Shown here in pieces: positions 60,315 to 64,000 of a DNA stretch of 64,000 bases. Origin of the DNA: Novacetimonas pomaceti (GTDB taxonomy: Bacteria > Pseudomonadota > Alphaproteobacteria > Acetobacterales > Acetobacteraceae). Within the stretch, counting starts at the first letter, position 1. Each line of letters begins with the position of its first letter. The position numbers and the translations under genes were made by a program. The notes under the pieces are model-generated. The model saw only the letters and a program-made list of their open reading frames with translations, did no database searches and was not told the DNA's origin. The DNA lies in NCBI RefSeq assembly GCF_003207955.1, contig NZ_NOXG01000013.1:5632-69631 (forward strand), given 5' to 3'.

Positions 60315-61439
60315 TTATTGATTATGGAAAGGGTAGTCGGTATAGCCATGCGCGCCGCCGCCATACATCGTCGCCGGGTCCAGCGGATTGAGCGGCCATC
60401 CATGTTCCAGCCGCGCGGGAAGGTCAGGGTTGGCGATGAACTTCCGGCCAAAGCCGATCATGTCCGCCCAGCCATGGCCCAGCACATGCTGCGTCTTGTG
60501 CAGGTCATAACGCCCCGCGCACAGGATGCGGCCACCAAAGATGTCGCGCACGGCGGCACGGAATGAATCCGGCATTTCAGGCGCATTGTCCCAGTCAGCC
60601 TCGGCAAGCGAAACATAGGCAATGCCCGCTTCCGCCAGCACGCGAACGGCCTGTGTGTAGGTTTCCGCCGGATCACTTTCCAGCAGCCCGAGATAGACCC
60701 GCTCTTCCGTAGTGGTGCCGAACAGCGGGGAAAACCGCACGCCAAGCCTGTCGGCGGAGACAACGGCACGGACGGCCTCCACCACCTCGCGCAGGAAGCG
60801 CAGGCGGTTGGACAGGGACCCGCCATAGGCATCGGTGCGGAAATTGGACCGTTCGGACATGAACTGGTTGATCAGGTATCCGTTGGCCGCATGGATTTCA
60901 ACGCCATCAAACCCCGCCGCCAGCGCATTGCGGGCAGCCTGCGCATACAGTTCAACCAGCTGGTGGATTTCCGGAACCGTCAGCGCCCTTGGCGTATCCG
61001 GCGGGACAAGTTTTCCCGTGCCCGGCCCGGTCGGGATGAAAACATTCACGCCCGTGGCCGCCACGGCGGATGGCGCGACGGGCGGCTGATGGCCGGGTTG
61101 CAGGGCGCGATGGGAAACCCGGCCAACATGCCACAGCTGCGCGAAAACAGGCCGCTGCTTCTGATGAACGGCCGTCGTGACCTGTTTCCATCCCGCGATC
61201 TGTTCCGGCGTGTAAATACCGGGCGTCCATGCGTAACCCTGCCCCCGTGGCTCGATCTGTGTTCCCTCGGTGATCAGGAAACCCGCCTGCGTGCGCTGGG
61301 CATAATATTGGGCCATCAGCCCGTTGGGGATGTCGCCGGGCTGCGTGCTGCGGCATCGTGTCAGGGGCGGCAGGAAAATCCGGTTTTCAAGGGACAGGTT
61401 CCCCAGACGGGTCGGAGTGAAAAGAGAAGATTTCGACAT
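60315..61439 (-). CDS. Old Yellow Enzyme family ene-reductase
   Basis: A 374-residue FMN oxidoreductase like NemA/xenobiotic reductase: N-terminal LENRIFLPPLTRCRS with the flavin-tuning Thr, LWHVGRVSH, catalytic pair in GVEIHAANGYLINQFM, YGGSLSNRLRFL and C-terminal MIGFGRKFIANPDLP. It reduces activated C=C bonds and nitro groups with NAD(P)H. It is divergent from an HxlR regulator across a 115-base gap, the usual arrangement for electrophile-responsive reductases. Confidence 0.92.
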   Translation of the reverse strand: MSKSSLFTPTRLGNLSLENRIFLPPLTRCRSTQPGDIPNGLMAQYYAQRTQAGFLITEGTQIEPRGQGYAWTPGIYTPEQIAGWKQVTTAVHQKQRPVFAQLWHVGRVSHRALQPGHQPPVAPSAVAATGVNVFIPTGPGTGKLVPPDTPRALTVPEIHQLVELYAQAARNALAAGFDGVEIHAANGYLINQFMSERSNFRTDAYGGSLSNRLRFLREVVEAVRAVVSADRLGVRFSPLFGTTTEERVYLGLLESDPAETYTQAVRVLAEAGIAYVSLAEADWDNAPEMPDSFRAAVRDIFGGRILCAGRYDLHKTQHVLGHGWADMIGFGRKFIANPDLPARLEHGWPLNPLDPATMYGGGAHGYTDYPFHNQ

Positions 61440-61554
61440 GACAAGCCTTGTTCACAAACAGACACGCAGTATCTGGCCTGTCCATGAACATTGACCTGTC
61501 GGTCCTTGTGCGCAAGAACGCACATAAACCGCCACTAGTGTCAGGAATGATACC

Positions 61555-61917
61555 ATGCCCCGTATCCGCCACACCACGTTGACATGCAGCCCCGGCTGCA
61601 CGGTGGAAGCCACGCTGGAACTGTTCGGGGGAAAGTGGAAGGCGCTTATCCTTTATCACCTGTTCGAGGACGGGGTGTTGCGTTTTGGGGAATTCCGCCG
61701 CCGCATGCCCAACGTCACGCAGCGGATGCTGACCAACCAGCTACGTGAACTCGAAGCGGACGGGCTGGTCTCCCGCACCGTTTTCCCCGAGGTTCCGCCG
61801 CGCGTGGAATATGAACTGACCGATCTGGGCAGGACCTTAAGGCCGGTTATCGAGGCGCTCAAGAAATGGGGCGATGAACATGCCCATTCCCTGCAGGGCA
61901 GGAAATCCGCCGATTGA
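61555..61917 (+). CDS. HxlR-family (DUF24) transcriptional regulator
   Basis: A 120-residue winged-helix protein: TCSPGCTVEATLELFGGKWKALILYHL split over residues 10-36, RFGEFRRRMPNVTQRMLTNQL and DGLVSRTVFPEVPPRVEYELT. The N-terminal cysteines just before the first helix lie where YodB/CatR/HypR-type members sense quinones, aldehydes or disulfide stress. It most likely represses the divergent ene-reductase/ALDH operon until its cysteine is modified. Confidence 0.9.
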   Translation: MPRIRHTTLTCSPGCTVEATLELFGGKWKALILYHLFEDGVLRFGEFRRRMPNVTQRMLTNQLRELEADGLVSRTVFPEVPPRVEYELTDLGRTLRPVIEALKKWGDEHAHSLQGRKSAD

Positions 61918-61965
61918 TGCCGGATGGTAAGATGTTTTCCGGTGGAAACGGCTGATAGGAATAAC

Positions 61966-62045
61966 AAAAGTTTTTGGGTGTCGCCTTTTTTCAAAAAGGC
62001 GACATTCTTCGAAGCTTTTTGCAAAAAGCTTCACCAAAAACTTTT
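61966..62045. repeat. Two-hairpin palindromic element, full copy
   Basis: Outer arms AAAAGTTTTTGG (61966-61977) and CCAAAAACTTTT (62034-62045) are exact complements. Inside are two perfect hairpins: TCGCCTTTTT / AAAAAGGCGA (61981-62002) and GAAGCTTTTT / AAAAAGCTTC (62011-62032). Single-stranded it would fold as a three-way junction. Related copies lie at 1115, 20949, 29579 and 54232. Confidence 0.8.
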
Positions 62046-62064
62046 ATGATTTTAGCATATTCTT

Positions 62065-62088
62065 GGGACTGCCATTTCAAACAGTCCC
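62065..62088. terminator. Short hairpin between convergent genes
   Basis: GGGACTG (62065-62071) pairs with CAGTCCC (62082-62088). It is just beyond the repeat element, between the HxlR gene and the facing reductase gene. Confidence 0.4.
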
Positions 62089-62135
62089 TATGACAGCCGG
62101 AGGGGACCAGACGCAACGCCCGATCCCCTGTTTTT

Positions 62136-63212
62136 CTATCTGTTCCGTCCGGGGATATAGCCCTCGGCACTCAGCCGTTCAAAAAGGTCAAAGAATGAAT
62201 CCGGGGTATACCGATACCCGGTAAAGCCGAACTTACGGCTCTTGCTCATGTCCGTCACGCATTCGACAGGCCGGCCGAGGTCGGCGTCTGTATGCCATGC
62301 CGACGCCAGCCGATGGAGCGTTTTCTCGCGCAGGCCGTATTTCTCGGAAATCGCGGTCCAATCCGCCTCTTTTCCGTTCAGCATCCGCTCCAGCGACGTG
62401 GCATGTCCGGGATAGGCCGCAGCCTCGATACCGAACCAGGCCGCCAGTTCCGGCCAGAGCCAGTTCCAGCGGAACACGTCCCCGTTGACAACATTGAACG
62501 CTTCGTTGCGTCCGGCGGGATTGCTGGCCGCCCACAGGATCTGGCTGGCCAGCTGGCGGGCATCCGTCACGTCCGTCAGGCCGTTCCACTGCATGGGGGA
62601 GCCGGGGAAAACGAAGGGCAATCCCGTTTCACGACACAGCGTTGCATAAACAGCCAGCGTTGTCCCCATGTTCATCAGGTTACCGATCGCATAGCCGATG
62701 ACGGTATGCGGACGATGGACCGTCCAGGAAAAGCCGAACCTGCGCGCGGCCTCGAACAGCACGTCTTCCTGATTGTAGTAGAAATTTTCCAGATCGAGCC
62801 GTGGCATGACCTCGCGAAAAGGTGTCTGCGGCGGTGCCCCCTGGGCATAGGCCTCAAACGGTCCCAGATAATGCTTCAATCCCGTGACAAGGCTGCCGTG
62901 GACAAGGGATTGCGGCTTTGGCAGGGCCTCGAACACGTTGCGGATCATCGTGCTGTTGGCGACGCAGTTTTCCTTTTCGGTCGCCCGGCGCGTCCATGTC
63001 GTGAAAAAGACATGCGTCGGCTCAAGCCCCGCAAGCGCCTGACGGAGCGAGGATGGATCAAGCGCATCCCCGGCCACGGGAATGATGGTGCCCGGCAGGT
63101 TTTCAACGCGCCGCGCAAGGCCGTAAACGCTCCAGCCCTCCGCAACAAGCCGGTTGGCAAGGTTCTGGCCAACGATCCCCGTTGCGCCAACGACAAGAGC
63201 CCTGTGAGACAT
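62136..63212 (-). CDS. SDR-family oxidoreductase, PRISE-like (progesterone 5-beta-reductase/iridoid synthase type)
   Basis: A 358-residue extended SDR: ALVVGATGIVGQNLANRL at the N-terminus, HVFFTTWTRR, then NFYYNQEDVLFEAA and WTVHRPHTVIGYAIGNLMN, where PRISE enzymes carry the catalytic Tyr without the usual YxxxK. PMQWNGLTDVTDARQLA and the family C-terminus follow. PRISE enzymes reduce enones in a 1,4 manner. ATG at 63212 has GGAGGGAA upstream; a longer frame is not conserved. Divergent from a broken HxlR gene, so again a reductase/redox-sensor pair. Confidence 0.85.
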   Translation of the reverse strand: MSHRALVVGATGIVGQNLANRLVAEGWSVYGLARRVENLPGTIIPVAGDALDPSSLRQALAGLEPTHVFFTTWTRRATEKENCVANSTMIRNVFEALPKPQSLVHGSLVTGLKHYLGPFEAYAQGAPPQTPFREVMPRLDLENFYYNQEDVLFEAARRFGFSWTVHRPHTVIGYAIGNLMNMGTTLAVYATLCRETGLPFVFPGSPMQWNGLTDVTDARQLASQILWAASNPAGRNEAFNVVNGDVFRWNWLWPELAAWFGIEAAAYPGHATSLERMLNGKEADWTAISEKYGLREKTLHRLASAWHTDADLGRPVECVTDMSKSRKFGFTGYRYTPDSFFDLFERLSAEGYIPGRNR

Positions 63213-63327
63213 CTGTTCCCTCCCTGAATGAAACATGGATTTCGCACGTTGTTGGGAAACGCTACAAAACGCAATCCGGCACCTTTTCATGCCCTGGTCA
63301 CCCGATGGTTCCCAGGAGTTTTCTGAC

Positions 63328-63743
63328 ATGGACCTTGCCCCGCTGCCCGACATCTACCGCCGTGCGCCGTTTGCCGGGGACTGCGCGCCGCGACGCCTGC
63401 TGCGCCTGTTCAGTGGCAAATGGACGACGATGATCCTGCATACGCTGCATCTGTCTGGCGGCGCGTCCCGGCCCGGCCCGGACAGCTTCAGCGCAATATT
63501 CCGGGCCTGTCAAAGAAGATGATGACCCAGACCCTGCGCGGGCTGGAGGAAATGGGACTGGTATCGCGCAAGGTCCTGCAGGTCATGCCGCCTGCCGTGG
63601 AATACCGGCTGACCGCGCTGGGACGGCAGTTTATCGAGCCTCTGGAAATGCTCTATCGCTGGGGGGCGGAACATACGGCGTTACTGGATCGCGTTGAGCG
63701 GAACGCCGCCATGGCCGAAAGGCAGGCATTCACACCGGCATGA
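63328..63743 (+). pseudogene. HxlR-family regulator, frameshifted
   Basis: Two frames make one HxlR protein. The first (63328 to about 63465) gives APRRLLRLFSGKWTTMILHTL with the N-terminal Cys (GDCAP). The second (about 63480-63743) gives QLQRNIPGLSKKMMTQTL, MGLVSRKVLQVMPPAVEYRL and the C-terminal helix. They meet at a tandem GCCCGGCCCG at 63471-63480. With one GCCCG removed the frame runs through as GGASRPGQLQRNIPG, a normal HxlR sequence. ATG at 63328 has AGGAG upstream. Either a disrupted gene, a slippage-switchable gene or a sequencing error. Confidence 0.75.
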
Positions 63744-64000
63744 GGAAAAATCCGGAAAACTTTTCATGTTTCCCTGTCTTGTTACCGGCAGGGGTTTTCG
63801 TCCCGCAATGCGAAAACCGCCATGAACGGGAGCATGCATCATGCCGCGTGGTGACAAATCCGCATACACGGACAAGCAGAAGAGACAGGCCGAACATATC
63901 GACGCGGAAATCTCACAGAAGGGTTGTACATCGGGTTAGATTATGAAAAAGTCTGTTTTGCACAAAAGAAATTTTCGTAAGCTATAAGAAAACCCGATGC
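63744..64000. other. Window end without recognised gene
   Basis: No domain-bearing frame. A weak hairpin, CCCTG (63772-63776) with CAGGG (63789-63793) followed by GTTTT, may end the HxlR transcript. The last 60 bases are AT-rich, as in a promoter region. Confidence 0.4.

Noticed and set aside
63740..63946. 68-residue frame near the window end
   Set aside because: No domain, mostly basic and polar, and it follows a weak terminator-like hairpin. Not enough to call a gene.

Overview
The window is GC-rich, densely packed alphaproteobacterial DNA. An acetic acid bacterium (Acetobacteraceae, close to Komagataeibacter, Gluconacetobacter or Gluconobacter) is the best guess. Three things suggest this: an adjacent L-sorbosone dehydrogenase / L-sorbose dehydrogenase pair of the Gluconobacter type, many sugar and polyol oxidation and uptake genes, and a recurring AT-rich palindromic element. 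This is inference; there is no rRNA or other taxonomic marker. No tRNA, rRNA, CRISPR array, insertion sequence or phage gene was recognised.

Positions 1-19.8 kb form a glycan and peptide scavenging region. It holds a DeoR-type regulator, a Gfo/Idh oxidoreductase, a FucP-like sugar permease, a TonB receptor, a GH89 alpha-N-acetylglucosaminidase and a GH27 alpha-galactosidase with a C-terminal lectin domain. Next comes a Dpp/Opp-type ABC transporter split over two divergent arms: permeases and binding protein on minus, two ATPases on plus. A ROK regulator and an M81 peptidase lie between the arms, and a CutC-family protein closes the plus arm. Receptor, exo-glycosidases and transporter together suggest stepwise use of alpha-GlcNAc/alpha-Gal capped oligosaccharides or glycopeptides.

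Positions 19.8-34.4 kb are mixed: an EamA transporter, two small membrane proteins, a PadR / DUF1700 / GIN-domain operon with a clear dyad upstream, a lipoprotein hydrolase overlapping a DUF4105 protein, an amino-acid permease, a GntR (FCD) regulator, PutA and a DUF72 protein.

Positions 34.4-57.6 kb are the most unusual part. They hold an OprB-type porin, sdh and sndH (minus), then a plus-strand operon of acyl-CoA dehydrogenase, SDR, DUF993 aldolase-like protein, xylose-isomerase-like TIM barrel and EtfBA. After that come an aldo/keto reductase, a complete ribose-type ABC transporter with a zinc alcohol dehydrogenase, a TetR regulator, a class I CoA-transferase and a MOFRL glycerate kinase. 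Four copies of a 14-bp near-palindrome (TAACCAGATAGTTA-like) sit in front of the transcription units and tie them into one probable TetR regulon. I read this as an undescribed sugar or polyol pathway that includes a flavin/ETF-linked acyl-CoA oxidation and ends in glycerate.

Positions 57.8-64 kb carry an HSL-type esterase, a succinate-semialdehyde-type dehydrogenase, an Old Yellow Enzyme with a divergent HxlR regulator, and a PRISE-like reductase with a second divergent HxlR gene that is frameshifted by an apparent 5-bp tandem duplication.
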